The notes under the pieces were generated by a model that worked only from the letters and a program-made list of their open reading frames with translations, made no database searches and was not told the origin of the DNA. A program made the translations under genes and the position numbers. Shown here one piece after another: positions 10,741-24,654 of a stretch of 64,000 bases of DNA. The stretch covers positions 744,001 to 808,000 of the forward strand of contig JARWMV010000238.1 of NCBI GenBank assembly GCA_030998015.1, read 5' to 3'. The stretch comes from Ceratorhiza oryzae-sativae. Taxonomy: Eukaryota; Basidiomycota; Agaricomycetes; Cantharellales; Ceratobasidiaceae. Every line of letters starts with the position of its first letter. The first letter of the stretch is position 1.

Positions 10741-12472
10741 CTAGGAAGAAACACTGCCATTCGAGGGAGGATCCGCCACCGAACCCGTCGGCGCGATTAG
10801 CATCGTAAACGTAGAAGTCACAACCACAGTCTCCTGTGCTCCTGCGACACTAGTCGTGGGCGAATCAGGTTCCACACCCGAGGTCGTGTCGGCCGAGTCT
10901 GGCACAACATCATAAGCTTGGACGTCCTCTGGAGAAGAGTCATCATCAGCAGCAGCTGGGGGAACAGACTCGTAATCATCTGAAGAAGCATCCGTCTGTG
11001 GCTCCTTGTCAGCTTGAGGCTGGCTTTCCTCGCAACCATTGGACCACGACACCATAGAGCTAGGGTCGGCACTAGTAGCTGGAGGAGCATCCGTTGCGTT
11101 GTTTGATGATGAAACCCTAAAGACCATTGCGAGCTTTCCAGCTGATCCAGTTTGTTGAGTACCAACCAATTCTGGCGCTGGGCCTCCAACCAAATATCCA
11201 TAGGCAGGCTTCGTCGAGCTGGCTGAGTTCGCCACGCTCGAGTGGTTCAAAGCTTGTTTCCAAAGCGGCTGGATCTCTCCTGTATCAATGTTCCAAGAAA
11301 AGAGCTGCGAGAAACCCTTGGATGTACTATTGGCATCGACTCCAGAGTCGGAGCTATATCCACATGGCTGTGACAAGAGTTGAGCAGCCCCGTCTGGGCT
11401 GGAATCATAGCTCGCACAGTACATCTATGCTCAGTGTCAGTATGCGCAAATAAAGGCACCCAGATTGCTCTCTTACCCTGATGCTCTGGTCAGACGTGTT
11501 AAGCATTGGCATCATGACAAGGACAATCTGTTCCGAGGCTCCATCATTTGCAGTCGCGTTCTGAGCGACCAAATACATCGTGGTAGACGAAGAATGGCTC
11601 GCATTGATCTCATAGCTAGGCATCGGATCCTCATCCACAGATTGGGCGGCCATTGAGCTCGGCATTGACGATATAATCTACCAAACTATCAAGAAATCCC
11701 CGCCTTCAAATCCAGGACAAAGCACGTACCAAGTCGGCCAGGGTATCACCAAGAACCGCGTGGGACAACATGTTCACAAGACCAATGACTCCAGCCACAC
11801 CAGGAATCCCTGCTGCGAGTGGAACCAACGGATCAAGCAATCCCCGTTCGCCAAGACCACGCCTCCATTCCAAGGCCCTGCTGCGACTTTGATCCTCATC
11901 ATGGTTCTTGCGAGTTCCCAAAGACACGAGCTGCGGGCCTAACCCAGAATCCAAAGGCAGACCGGACCGCTTGTGCGAATGCACAGAAACATGGTTATGA
12001 TCCCCCGAAACGATGACGGGTTCATCGGCGATTCCATGATGGCCGTGATGGCCGTGATGGCCGTGGTGGCCGTGGTGACCGTGGTGTCTATTGTGGCGAT
12101 GTCGCTTGTGCGAGTGCGCGTGGACGTGGTTTCCGTGACCAGACACGATTACTGGGTCGTCGGCGTAGATCTTGGTTCCATGGCCTTTGTGATGACTTTT
12201 GTGATGATGGTGGTGGTGGTCACGAATTTCGTTGTTTCGCGTTGGAAAATGATGTGGAGGAAGAATGACGGGAAGAGGTAAATGATCACCAAGTACCGGC
12301 TCCCCAACGGCGTCTTGCTAGAAATTGATATTCCGTTACTTTCTTATTGCCAGCAAGGGATGAGAACAGTACTTACACCTGGGCGGTACGGAAGAGCGTT
12401 CACGCCCATGAGCCTAGAGCTCGAAACGACAAAGGCGAGGAGAGAGACAAACTCGGGAGTAAGGATGACCAT
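10741..12472 (-). CDS. secreted histidine-rich repeat protein
   Basis: Four exons (12472-12377, 12317-11730, 11677-11477, 11424-10741) join in phase 0 to about 522 residues. A signal peptide starts MVILTPEFVSLLAFVV. Then comes a histidine-rich zone: an HHHHHHKSHHKGHG block, the repeated unit DDPVIVSGHGNHVHAHSHKR (second copy DEPVIVSGDHNHVSVHSHKR), and between them tandem HHG triplets. A hydrophobic glycine-rich stretch follows (LVPLAAGIPGVAGVIGLVNM). The second half looks folded (MYCASYDSSPDGAAQLL, FSWNIDTGEIQPLWKQAL) and ends in a long acidic Ser/Asp/Pro-rich tail. The histidine repeats suggest binding of zinc, copper or nickel outside the cell, which is an inference. No catalytic motif or GPI signal is seen, and I do not recognise a named family. 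Confidence 0.75.
12000..12110 (-). repeat. tandem repeat encoding HHG units
   Basis: Nine-base units (plus strand pattern like gtgatggcc or gtggtggcc) repeat five or more times around 12039-12095 and encode His-His-Gly. The repeat lies inside the coding exon of the histidine-rich secreted protein, so unit number can vary without breaking the frame. Confidence 0.7.
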
Positions 12473-12789
12473 GGTGGGGAAGACGATTCGGGTGCGAGCG
12501 GATGGGGTAGTGGTGGCGAGGGGGACAATTCACAATGAGCCGGGTCCAACATCCGTCCTAATATATATTCTAGCCCCTAAATTGCACACACCGTGACCCG
12601 CAGCCCCTATCCGCACTCAGAAAGCCAATACTTCCAAAATGGGCACGACACAAACAACACAGTCGGGCTGACTAAGCGGCATTGATCCTTGTGGTTCAGA
12701 CAACCCCACAGATTGATTTGTTTTCGAGTAGACCTGATATACATTTGCAGAGAACGTACAAGGAAAATTTTTGCTAGATATTTAGGCCG
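12473..12789. other. intergenic, promoter of the histidine-rich gene
   Basis: This gap lies between the start of the histidine-rich gene and the stop codon of the TAP-like gene. A minus-strand tatatta-type sequence near 12558-12567 is a weak TATA candidate. Nothing else is recognised. Confidence 0.3.
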
Positions 12790-15378
12790 TTACATCGGTC
12801 TGTGGAAGGACCGACCGAGGTCGCCAAGTTCTTCGAGAGTGCGCAAAAGTGTCCGATCCTCGAGAGACAACGTATCGACCGTCTTGGTGTCGTCTCCAGG
12901 GAACAAGTATCCAGGTCTGTATAAAAAAAAAAAATTAGTGTCGAAGCAGTATGGTTGGCAGGAGGAGCAGACTGGAAAAAAATAAATAGAAAAACTCACT
13001 CGGGTTTGCAGTGAGTTCCAGGAGCTGGAACCTTGCCCTTGACAAAATAGTCCTTCACGATTTTGACGGTACACAACGAGGGGTGGGCCAAACTACAGGT
13101 CCTCATCAGTCACACTCGCGTGGAGACACGATTGAAACCAAAAAAAACTTACGTGCAATGTCCAAACCTACCGATCAGCCATGATCAATCAGACTGGTTT
13201 CTCGAACCAGCATGAACAGACGTACCCTTCCTGGGTCAACAGCACCGCACTCTCGTTTCCAAACGCTTTGCTCATCTTGATCGCCGCTGCCAACGGCGTG
13301 ACCGGGTCTGCGTCCAGACTGGCATACAAGATCGGGAACCTCGTCTTTTTGAGTCCAGCCTGAGTGCTCCACGGACCAGTGTACCGTTCGATGGGCCGGA
13401 ACTTCCATTGCCTGCAGAATCCGGGCCAGAGTGCCCAGTTTCGCCGATCGGTGCCATGGACGCAAGTTCGTGGAAACTTGGGTGCGGCTCGAGTTAGACT
13501 TTGATGCAGAACTCGAGAGTGGGAGAAGCAGCCTACTATTCGACATAATCATCAAACGATTTCCAGTTGGCCGGTTCCGAGTCGCCGCAAAGGATAGATG
13601 CCGTTGGTATGACAGAACCGACCTTTTCCATATACCGATTAAATACATTCTAAACTCCGTTTCAGCCTCGGAGTGATGTCGGAATAGCACCAAGCATACC
13701 TTGTTGCCCTGCTCAGGGATCAAGCTTGCAAACGCCCCGTACACACCTTCGTACATGCCTTGAGGTTTTCCACCTTCAGCATCTGCCACGACTGTCAAAG
13801 ACCGATCGTCAGCCCTCGGACGTTCCCACAATAACTGTCGACCTGCTCTGTGCCAGCCACGGCCAACGTTGTGGTGCATAGAGTCCGACGAACATGACGA
13901 ACTTGGCGTCCGAGGCTGTGAGGATGCCTGAGCCGAGTGCCGAGTGGGGCACAGGCATCGGGTTCTCGCGGAGGCGCTGGTACAAGGCTTCAAGGCGAGA
14001 CCGAAGGTCGGCAGAGGAGCTCGTCGTATTCTTGCTCGGATGTTTAGCAAACGCGCATCGCTCGGGACCAGCTTTGGCGCAGTAATCGAAGAAGCCGGAA
14101 AGGGTCTAATAGCCATGCTTAATGAGACGTACGAGGGAAACGTGGGAATGACGAACCTTGTGAGTATCCACAAGGCCATCTCTACCCCACTGATAGACGT
14201 CGTTGTGGTAGGATTCGGCGTCGGATACACCGTCGAGAACCATCCGTTTGACAAGGTGCGGGCGCATGGCTGCAAAAGTCGAGCCGAGAATGGTACCGTA
14301 TGAAAAGCTATGGGCGCGAATGAGCCCCAGTTGATGATGACGATCCTCGAGTACGCCTTACCCCCAAAAGTTCAAGCCGTCTTCTCCCAAAGCCTCGACG
14401 ATCCTTTCCATGTCTTGCACGACCAATGCCGTTGACACCGATTGGAGCATCTTGGTGTTTCCATGGGTCTGGCACGCGGCGTAGGCTGCTTCAGACGAAG
14501 CAGCGAGTTTTTGACGAGTGCTCGTTCGCCTGCTGCGCGAGCACCGGCGGGGAGAGACTTGGGACCCCGGGCTTCGTATGGGGTTCCAAGTCTGCAGGCA
14601 CAAGGTGAGATGAACCAACGCGTGGATAGGGAGCGACTGACTGGTATAGTTTGTACATTGCATGCAAGCCCTGGGCTTCAGTACCAAAACAGTCTAGCGG
14701 GGGGGTCGTCATGTTGACGCCCCTGTGGGTGGTAATTAGGCCGGCGTTGGAGTGGGATACAGGAATGACTTGCCGAGGGTCGAATCCAATGATATCATAT
14801 CGGCCGTCGACGATGGCACTGAACTTGTCGCCCCAGGCGGCGGCCAGAGCACTGCCTGAACCTCCCGGGCCCTGGACATGCGTGGTCAGAACGTGAACCC
14901 AGTGGGGTTGTCGTTGCGTGCTCACTCCCGGATTAATTAGTATGCTGCCAAGATAGTCTTTGGGTGCGACGGTGGCGGGGACTTTACGCAAAAAGAGAGA
15001 GAGCGTGTCGTCCGCGCGAGGGTTGGCGTACTGCGAAATGTCAGGCACACCAGCGTGCGAATCTGCGATACCGACGTACATCGCGGGGTACGGTGAGGTA
15101 CGCGCACTCGGTCGTTGTCACATCGGGGCATGGCCACCATGTGATTCCAGCGGCGACGGTGGACTCGACAAACGGCTTGTTGCCGTGGTTGAGCAGGCGC
15201 GGGGAGCGGGCGTAGAGGTGGTAGCCCAGCTACGGGAGAAGGTCTGAGAAGCGGGCCAATAAGGCGTGTTGCGACTTACGAGTGCGGCACCAGCCCAGAG
15301 GAGGGTGCGATGGGCGAGCGACTGGGGCCGGGTGCTCGGCGCGGGGCCTGTGCTCGTCGGGAGGACCTTTGAAGACAT
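12790..15378 (-). CDS. membrane-anchored TAP-like alpha/beta-hydrolase (peptidase S33-like)
   Basis: A multi-exon gene related to tripeptidyl aminopeptidase-like hydrolases. From the ATG at 15378 an N-terminal signal anchor (LLWAGAALLGYHLYARSP) is followed by a catalytic fold. INPGGPGGSGS is the oxyanion-hole loop. DIIGFDPRG precedes a GC-AG intron (14723-14773). AHSFSYGTILGS carries the nucleophile Ser in the Ser-Tyr-Gly-Thr context. YASLDADPVTPL carries the acid Asp, and GFGHCTLAHPSLC carries the His. The TAP C-terminal domain ends with a GYLFPGDD segment. The family removes short peptides or amino acids from N-termini; the substrate here is unknown. Two frame breaks are apparent: one extra base in a T run at 14508-14512 and one missing base near 13540. 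The gene is divergent from STE20 with 287 bases between starts. Confidence 0.8.
14723..14773 (-). other. GC-AG intron in the TAP-like gene
   Basis: On the minus strand the donor is gcaagt after CCTCG and the acceptor is cacag. The junction restores GFDPRGVNMTTPPLDCFG, the conserved segment of the family; no GT donor does so. Confidence 0.8.
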
Positions 15379-15665
15379 CGCGGCGAGGGGGGCGGGGGCC
15401 CGGCGACGGTCCCTTTATGCGGGGTCGGCACCGCTGCGGCAACGCATGTGGTGGGCTGCTTCGTCGAGCGCTAAGCTCGGGGCCATTGCAGGAAACAGAT
15501 GCGAAAATGAATGCAGGTTCGAGAAGCACGGTATATGCAGCCTAGAGACGCTGTAGGAAAAAAGAGAGGATAAAATATCGAGTGATGGATCAGGGTTCAC
15601 TTGGAGACCGCCCAGTTGGCCATCGATAGTTGTCCGACTCCACCACCGCGCCATCGCCCGCCGCC
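15379..15665. promoter_or_regulatory. shared divergent promoter of the TAP-like gene and STE20
   Basis: Only 287 bases separate the two start codons, which point away from each other, so both promoters must lie here or overlap the 5' ends. No TATA box or known operator was identified. Confidence 0.5.
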
Positions 15666-18072
<2,407 letters not shown>

Positions 18073-18614
18073 ACACTTATTCCCCCCGCTCCCATGCTTC
18101 CCCCTTTTTGGTCGTGGTCCCACCATTCCCTCGCCCCAGAACGATCTGATCTAAATCATCGTTGTTGTATCCCGCTCTTCTATGCGCCACCTCATTTTCT
18201 CTCTCTATATTCCTCTATACGCGTCCCATTTTCACACTCTCTATCATCCCAACTAGTGTAACAAATTCCCCCTTGAAATACTTTTTTGGTTTGTTTGTTT
18301 TACGTTGGAGATTGTGGTCCTATTTAAGTTTTTTTTCTTTCTCTGGCGTAGATGTGGGTTGTGTAAGCTCATGGCTCGCATGGTTCAGAGGCCTTTATCC
18401 GTTATAGACGAGTGAAGTTGGCATGAGATATGCATATTTATCAAGCGTATTATTGAAGTGTGCTGGATCTTAATGTGTTGAGGCACGGCGTTTTCGTTGG
18501 CCAATGCAAAGGTCATATATGCGTAGTGCACCTCTGCCATACAGCTGTTGTTACCAGCCTGTGGTAGACAACTGCTCATGACACCGATGAAAATGATAGC
18601 AATTAGCGATCTAG
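18073..18614. other. 3' region of STE20 and intergenic DNA
   Basis: The stretch is T-rich with pyrimidine runs near 18160-18350, consistent with a 3' untranslated region. No gene is seen. Confidence 0.4.
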
Positions 18615-19337
18615 ATAGTGTATATACACGACGAACTAAACAGTAGACCTATTTCCCATCACAAAAGAGGGCCGTCGCTCCCCCTTCCATGGCGCTCGCA
18701 GCGTTCCTCCAAGTGCCCAAGGTCAGACCCAGCAGACAAGAATCAAGAAAAAGAGATGAACTCACCCGGCATGCAAGGGAGTCCCAGAGCCTTGACAGCG
18801 CGCGTCCGCACTGACCAGGACTCCCCCATCCGAGTCGCGTCCGACGGTTAGCAAGCGCTATCTACAGGACGGAACGAGCGACGGAGAGGAAAGGCCTACC
18901 AGGATACTTACCTGGGCTTACCTATGGTCGAGTCTTGGTGTTGTTGAATAGGTTGATGTCCAGGGGGGGGGGTGTCCAAGGAGAGGACATCCAAGGAGTA
19001 TCCAGAGGAGAGGTGCCCAGGAGGGATGTCCAGAGGTGGGTATCCAGGGAGGGCTAGGCGACGAGACGTGGTCAGCAGGCGACCCAATACGAGCGAGGTT
19101 ACAGCCAGAGACTTACGGCGATTGAGAGCTGGGAGAGAGGGATGAGTGGAAAGGGAAGGAAAGAGGTGAGGGGCGAGGCGGGGATATAGATGTGGATGTG
19201 GAGGAGAGGAGAGGAAGTAGGTGAAGAAACGAGCCGGCCCAGCCAAAGGTCTTTATATGCCACAGGAGCCACCTCGAGTATGTTTGCGACGGCTTTTCCG
19301 TCACGTGCAAGAGGCGGTCCCTATTTGCCTCGGGACA
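18615..19337 (-). repeat. left arm of a long inverted repeat
   Basis: Read on the minus strand, this arm matches 19456-20205 on the plus strand over about 720 bases with scattered substitutions and small indels. It includes a TATA-like element (catataaag, minus strand near 19250-19258), a pyrimidine-rich leader, a degenerate tandem repeat and splice-like signals. Where the right arm has ATGG followed by gtaag, this arm has ATAGG, so the possible start codon is lost here. Confidence 0.85.
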
Positions 19338-19455
19338 CTCGCCTACCGTATAGCAATATAGTTTATTGGGTTCAAGAAAGGCGCTGGAAATTCTTGTGGA
19401 GCTCAATTCATCATACAGGTTAACTAACTCGTGTTATACGTAATCTGACGAGCTG
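19338..19455. other. spacer between the inverted-repeat arms
   Basis: About 118 bases that are not shared between the arms. It lies between two outward-facing TATA elements and so is the likely upstream region of both. No gene is seen. Confidence 0.6.
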
Positions 19456-20205
19456 TTGTCCCAAGGCAAATAGGGGCTGCCTCTTGCACGTGACGGAAAA
19501 GCCGTCGCAAACATACTCGAGGTGGCTCCTGTGGCATATAAAGACCTTTGGCTGGGCCGGCTCGTTTCTTCACCTACTTCCTCTCCTCTCCTCCACATCC
19601 ACATCTATATCCCCGCCTCGCCCCTCATCTCTTTCTTTCCCTTTCCACTCATCCCTCTCTCCCAGCTCTCAATCGCCGTAAGTCTCTGGCTGTAACCTCG
19701 CTCGTATTGGGCCACCTGCTGACCACGTCTCGTCGCCTAGCCCTCCCTGGATCCCCCTCCTTGGATCCCCTCCTTGAACGCCCTTCCCTGGATACCCCCC
19801 TCTGGACATCCCTCCTGGACACCTCCTCTGGATACCCTTGGACGTCCTCTCCTTGGACACCTCCCCTGGACATCCACCTATTCAACAACATCAAGACTCA
19901 ACCATGGGTAAGTCCAGGTGAGTATCCTGGTAGGTCTGTCCTCCGTTCTCGTCCCATCCTGTAGATAGCGCTTGCTAACCGTCGGACGCGACTCAGATGG
20001 GGGAGTCCCGGTCGGTGCGGACGCGCACCGTCAAGGCTCTGGGACTCCCTTGCATGCAGGGTGAGTTCATCTCTTTTTCTTGACCCTTGTCTGCTGTTCT
20101 GACCTTGGGTACTTTCGAGGGACACTTGGACGCAGCAGCGGAAGAGGGGTGGCGGCCCTCTTCTATGTGGGAAACGGATCTCCTGCTCAATTCGTCATGT
20201 ACATA
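19456..20205 (+). repeat. right arm of a long inverted repeat
   Basis: The plus-strand partner of 18615-19337. It carries gcatataaag near 19534-19543, a CT-rich leader with a candidate intron starting near 19677, a tandem repeat, an ATG at 19904 directly before gtaagt, and a downstream exon-like stretch near 19997-20060 flanked by ag and gtgagt. If transcribed, the ATG could be spliced to the exon at 19997 to give a short peptide beginning MDGGVPVGADAHR, but no known protein is recognised. Either this is the 5' part of a duplicated gene or a non-coding transcript. Confidence 0.8.
19738..19880 (+). repeat. degenerate minisatellite inside the inverted repeat
   Basis: Units of roughly 13-18 bases resembling ccctggataccccct and cttggacacctcc recur eight or more times. 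The same tract occurs, with changes, in the left arm (about 18958-19055), where one unit has become a run of ten G. Confidence 0.7.
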
Positions 20206-20594
20206 GTATATTGGAAGCAATCAAACGCTTTAAAATGTTCGGCTTGGGCTACAGCCAAAGTAAGCTTAACCGACTCGGAACCCCTTTCACGGAATGCGAA
20301 TGGGTGTATGCGCGACACTTGGGGTTCCACGCGACTCTCCGCTGCTTGAGTGTCACATCTTACGCGGTGAAGTTCTGCCACGTAATTCAATGGTCTATCG
20401 CGCAATTTATGACACCAGGAAACTCGTCCAGTATGATTCGTATAACAGACCAAACAGTCAGATCTCATTCGCGCCCACAGGGCACCAAAACATTCGTGTA
20501 TATACAATCCAGTCGTACAATCATCAAGTCATAAGATTTGGAAACAAAAAGGAAAAATCGCATCATTTAATTCGTTGCGTGGTCACTTGGAGGA
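20206..20594. other. intergenic, 3' side of the ENA-type ATPase gene
   Basis: A minus-strand open frame (20187-20507) is present but shows no domain and overlaps the end of the repeat arm, so it is not called. Confidence 0.4.
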
Positions 20595-23500
20595 CTAGAC
20601 AGCATCGCCAACGCGCTTCTCGTCAGTCTTCTCAGAGCCGGTAGCGACCTGGCTGTAAACGCTGCTGTTCTGCCAGGCGGGTGGAGCGGAAAGCCATTTG
20701 GCGCCCCAGCCACGGCGGCGGACGAGCATCTTCCAAAGCTCGACAGCACCAATAAAGACCAGGGTCATCCCAACTGCAAATGCATCTTTAGCGCTTTTCC
20801 GATCGACGGTCATAATCGCCACTTACTGGCTATACCCCACTCCCATCCCAAAGGAGCATGACGGAACACCACCGTGTTGAAGTGCGGTACATACAAGCAG
20901 ATCGGGATGGTGGCCATGCCAAAGATAACGGACCAAAACAACATGGGGTTGTTCCAAAGGTCCTTGAACACGTTCGAGTTCGGGTAGCTATAACCAAGTT
21001 AGTGCAAGCCTTGCGAGGACAGACGGTTAAGACATACAGATTGAATAATGAGCGATCCAAGCTCTTCAACTCCCAAGCAATCAACAAGTTTTGCAGCGTC
21101 AAGACCACAAACACAACTGAACGTGCACGGACTATGTATCATAAGCGTCAACGACCCGATCTCTCTGCCAAGATTGGAACTCACAAATGACCTCGCAGCC
21201 CGCATACACCTTATTGCAGTGTTCGCCCAAGTCCCCGTGGCCGGCACCGTAGATGACGATGACGAAGCTCAGAAGACAAGTGACGCCCATCACAAATCCA
21301 TACCAAAGCATGTCAACAATGACATTGCGCGAGAAGATTCCAGCCTTGAGACTCGCAGGCGGTCTGTTCATAATGTTCGCGGCTGGCGCCTCGACACCAA
21401 GACCAACGGCGGGGAGGGACGCGGTAACCCTGAGAGACCCGTATTAGGATTCTACTACAAAAACGGAAATTTGAGAATGCACTTACATGTTGACCCAAAG
21501 AATCTGCAGCGGCGACAGCGGGAACACGCTCTCTCCATTGCGGTCGATAAAGGCTAGGCCGATCAAGAGTAGGATGACTTCTCCAACGTTGGCCACGAGT
21601 AGGGCAATCAGGAAGCGCTGGATGTTGTCGAAAATGATACGGCCCTCGGCGATAGCCCAGCGGATCGAATCAAAGTTGTCATCGGTCAAGACCAAATCTG
21701 ATGCATCCTTGGCGACGTCTGTTCCAGCAAGGCCCATGCCAATACCTACAGGAGCCTGCTTGAGCGAGGGGGCATCGTTGACACCATCACCTATGAGAAC
21801 GTTATGAGTCGAATAACTATAAAAAGTCGACTCCAGACTCACCGGTCATTGCGAAGAATCGACCACGCCTCTTTCCAGCAGCAATCATCCGAACCTTGGT
21901 TTCAGGCGCACAGCGGGCAACAACTAGTGGCAAGTCAGGCAGCGCGTCGATCTCATCGTCCGAAAGGGCATCGAACTGTGTGGCGGTCATCACGGCGGCT
22001 GCGGGAGCATCCTTGCTCAGGATATCGACCTCGAGGGCGATTGCGCGAGCCGTAGCGGGATGGTCTCCAGTTACTAAACAAGCAAACGATCAGCTGGCGT
22101 TTGCACTATAACCCAATGTACTCACACATGTGAACCACAATGCCGGCGCCGCGACAGGCTCTAACAGCACCACGGGTCTCAGGCCGGGGTGGGTCGTAGA
22201 TCCCAGCCAGACCAAGGAACACAAACCCGCTTTCGACTTCTTCACGCTTTTCCAAGTTCACGCCCGCATCGACATTGCGGCGGACCGCAAATCCGAGCAC
22301 ACGAAGGCCCTGAGCGGCTAGTGTTTCCATGTGTGCCAAAACACGAGCGCGGGAATTGTCTGTCAGCGGGCTCGGGTCGGCGGATTCCGAATCGGAAATG
22401 GAGACACAAGCAGAGAGAACACGCTCGACGGCCCCTTTCATGAAAGCAATACGCTCGCCCGCGTTGAGACCCGCATGTTGCATGTATATACTTGTCATGC
22501 GCTTGATGCTGGAGTCGAAAGCGTGCTCTGCCAAGTGGGTGTATGATCCTTCTTCAACCGCAGTATCGACCGGGCTACCACCGACAACGCGAGATACGGC
22601 CGTCGGAAAACTATCGGTCGAACCCGACGAGATGCTGGCATCGTCTTTGTTATCAGAGCTGAGAACGGACTTTCTGACGAGCGAGTTGCGACCAAGATCA
22701 AGCTTCTGGGCGTATACTTGCAGGGCAATCTTCAATGAATGGTGAGCGTTCTAGTCCACCGCATGGAGCTGTTAAACATACCTCTGTTGGATCGCCCTCT
22801 CCTTTCCAAACACCGTCGGCAGCCTGATGAATCGATGCGTTGTTACATAGGCTTGCAGCGTGGGTGAACGTAATGAGGGCGGGAGATACACCGGCGTGTT
22901 TCTCGTCCTTTTCCTTTGCGGAGGCGTTCCCTTCGATCATAACACGGCCAGCGGGTTCAAGGGCAGCACCAGTGCTTTCAACGACATACGTCAGGCCAGT
23001 AGCAAGCCAAAGGCGTTTCACGACCCTACTTAAAAGTCAGCAAGCTAGCAGGGAATCGCATGGGAAAGCACTCACATGCGACCCATGGTCAACGTTCCAG
23101 TCTTGTCAGAACAGACGTCGGTAACACCACCAAGAGCTTCGAGGGCGTCCAAGCGACGAACGACAACATTGCGCTCGGCCATTCGCTTGGCGCCGATAGA
23201 CATTGTCACAGTCAACACTGCAATGAGGGATTCGGGACTACCAAGACGATTAGGCGATGTATCGTCGTACTGAGAAAAAGACGTACATGACACCAATACC
23301 GAGTGCGATCGCATACAAGACGACTTGGTCATTGATCTTGAACTTGGCGGCAGCAAACACAATAATAACACAAATGGCTGCGAGGAACAAGAGGATATAT
23401 GCAAACTACATGCGAACGTTAGGTGGCGCCTCATCGAGAGGGTGATGACTAACCTTGTTGAGTTTGATTTGGAGCGGAGTGCCTTTTCGTAATCCGAGCC

Positions 23501-24654
23501 AAAGCATCATCTTCTCTCTTGCACGCTTCACGAAGCTTTGGTTGGTCTGTGGCTTGGTCTTTTGGTCACCAAGAGCTTCGGCGATGCGCCCAATCTGGGT
23601 GCGCATTCCGGTCGAAACCACGATACCACGCGCACGACCTTTGGCGACAGTAGTTGACGAGAAAGCCATGTTGGTGCGGTCGCCAAGAGGCAAGGAAGGA
23701 TCACCTAACAAAATGAGCGTGAGATCAAAGTCTAATCGAAGCTAAAGCCATGTGAAACTCACCGAGGGCCTCGACTTTCTTCGGAACAGGCAAGCTTTCA
23801 CCAGTAAGCAGGGCCTCATCAATCTCGACGTTCTGGGCGAGCACAAGAAGCAAATCGGCAGGGACAACGTCTCCGGTGCGGACAACGACAATATCGCCGG
23901 GGACGAGGTCTGCGCTGGGGACGGTCTCGGCGCCTCCGCCGTTGCGAATGACGTTTGCGGTAGGGGACGATAGTGATTTGAGAGAATCCATGGTTTTTTC
24001 AGCCTTGTATTCTTGCCAAAAACCAACAGTGATGTTCACTAGAGACACGTAAGCGAAGATCTGGAGTGCAAGAAGTAAACACTTACGGAGGATAACAGCG
24101 GTGATCACTCCGCCTTCAACATAGTCGCTGACTCCAAAGGATAGCGCCATTGCGCCAACGAGAACGAGCGTGAGCGCATTAGCTACAGACCAGGCCAGAT
24201 GTCAGCCACGGCAAAAAATACTCGATACGCGACGCGACCCACCGACTTGTGCGAGAAGAATCTTGACAATGCTAACGCCTTGGGGCTCCTTGAGCTGATT
24301 CTTGCCATATTGTGCAAGGCGCTCGGTTACTGTCGAGGTCGATAGACCGAGCTCGGTGTCTGTGCCGAGGTGGCGAGCAGTGGCACCTGGGGTGAGCACG
24401 TGCCAGACCGGATCGACCAGAGCATTGCCGGCGTCGACAGTAAGGGTGGTAAATGTGTCGAGGGTGCTGAGCGGAGCACCCGGGGACTTGAGGCTAGATG
24501 GGTCAAGACGGCGTTCATCTGACGACGAACGCCGCCTCGGTATCGGCGGTTCCTCTACCTCGTCGGCCCCGGCAGCGGGGAGGACGTGGGAGAGGGGCGC
24601 GTTGGATCCAGGCCCAGGATTGCTGGAGAAGGCGACATCGGAGGTGTTGTTCAT
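20595..24654 (-). CDS. ENA: ENA-type P-type ATPase, sodium/potassium export pump (P2D)
   Basis: A plasma-membrane cation pump of about 1,100 residues in roughly a dozen exons. The cytosolic N-terminus is Ser-rich, then the cation ATPase N-domain ([14 protein letters not shown]). Key motifs in order: [16 protein letters not shown] (actuator), [20 protein letters not shown] (M4), [15 protein letters not shown] (phosphorylated Asp), [14 protein letters not shown] (nucleotide binding), [13 protein letters not shown], and [20 protein letters not shown] (hinge). The C-terminal membrane helices include ILWVNM and a [20 protein letters not shown] segment typical of fungal ENA pumps. ENA pumps export Na+ or K+ at high salt or pH. 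Calcium P2 pumps are the main alternative, but the insert after the LTGES block ([23 protein letters not shown]) favours ENA. The start is the first ATG of the long exon. A TATA-like tatataat lies near 24710-24718 on the minus strand. Confidence 0.88.

Noticed and set aside
11973..12281. Plus-strand frame rich in Met-Ala-Val repeats
   Set aside because: It is the antisense of the His-His-Gly repeat of the secreted histidine-rich gene, so the repeat pattern is a shadow.
18908..19964. Open frames in the inverted-repeat arms (Leu/Ser/Pro-rich, starting MAGPARFF)
   Set aside because: They start between the TATA element and the putative leader and are made by the CT-rich tract and minisatellite; the same frame in both arms is only due to the repeat.
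20187..20507. Minus-strand frame of 106 codons
   Set aside because: No domain and it runs into the repeat arm; likely chance.
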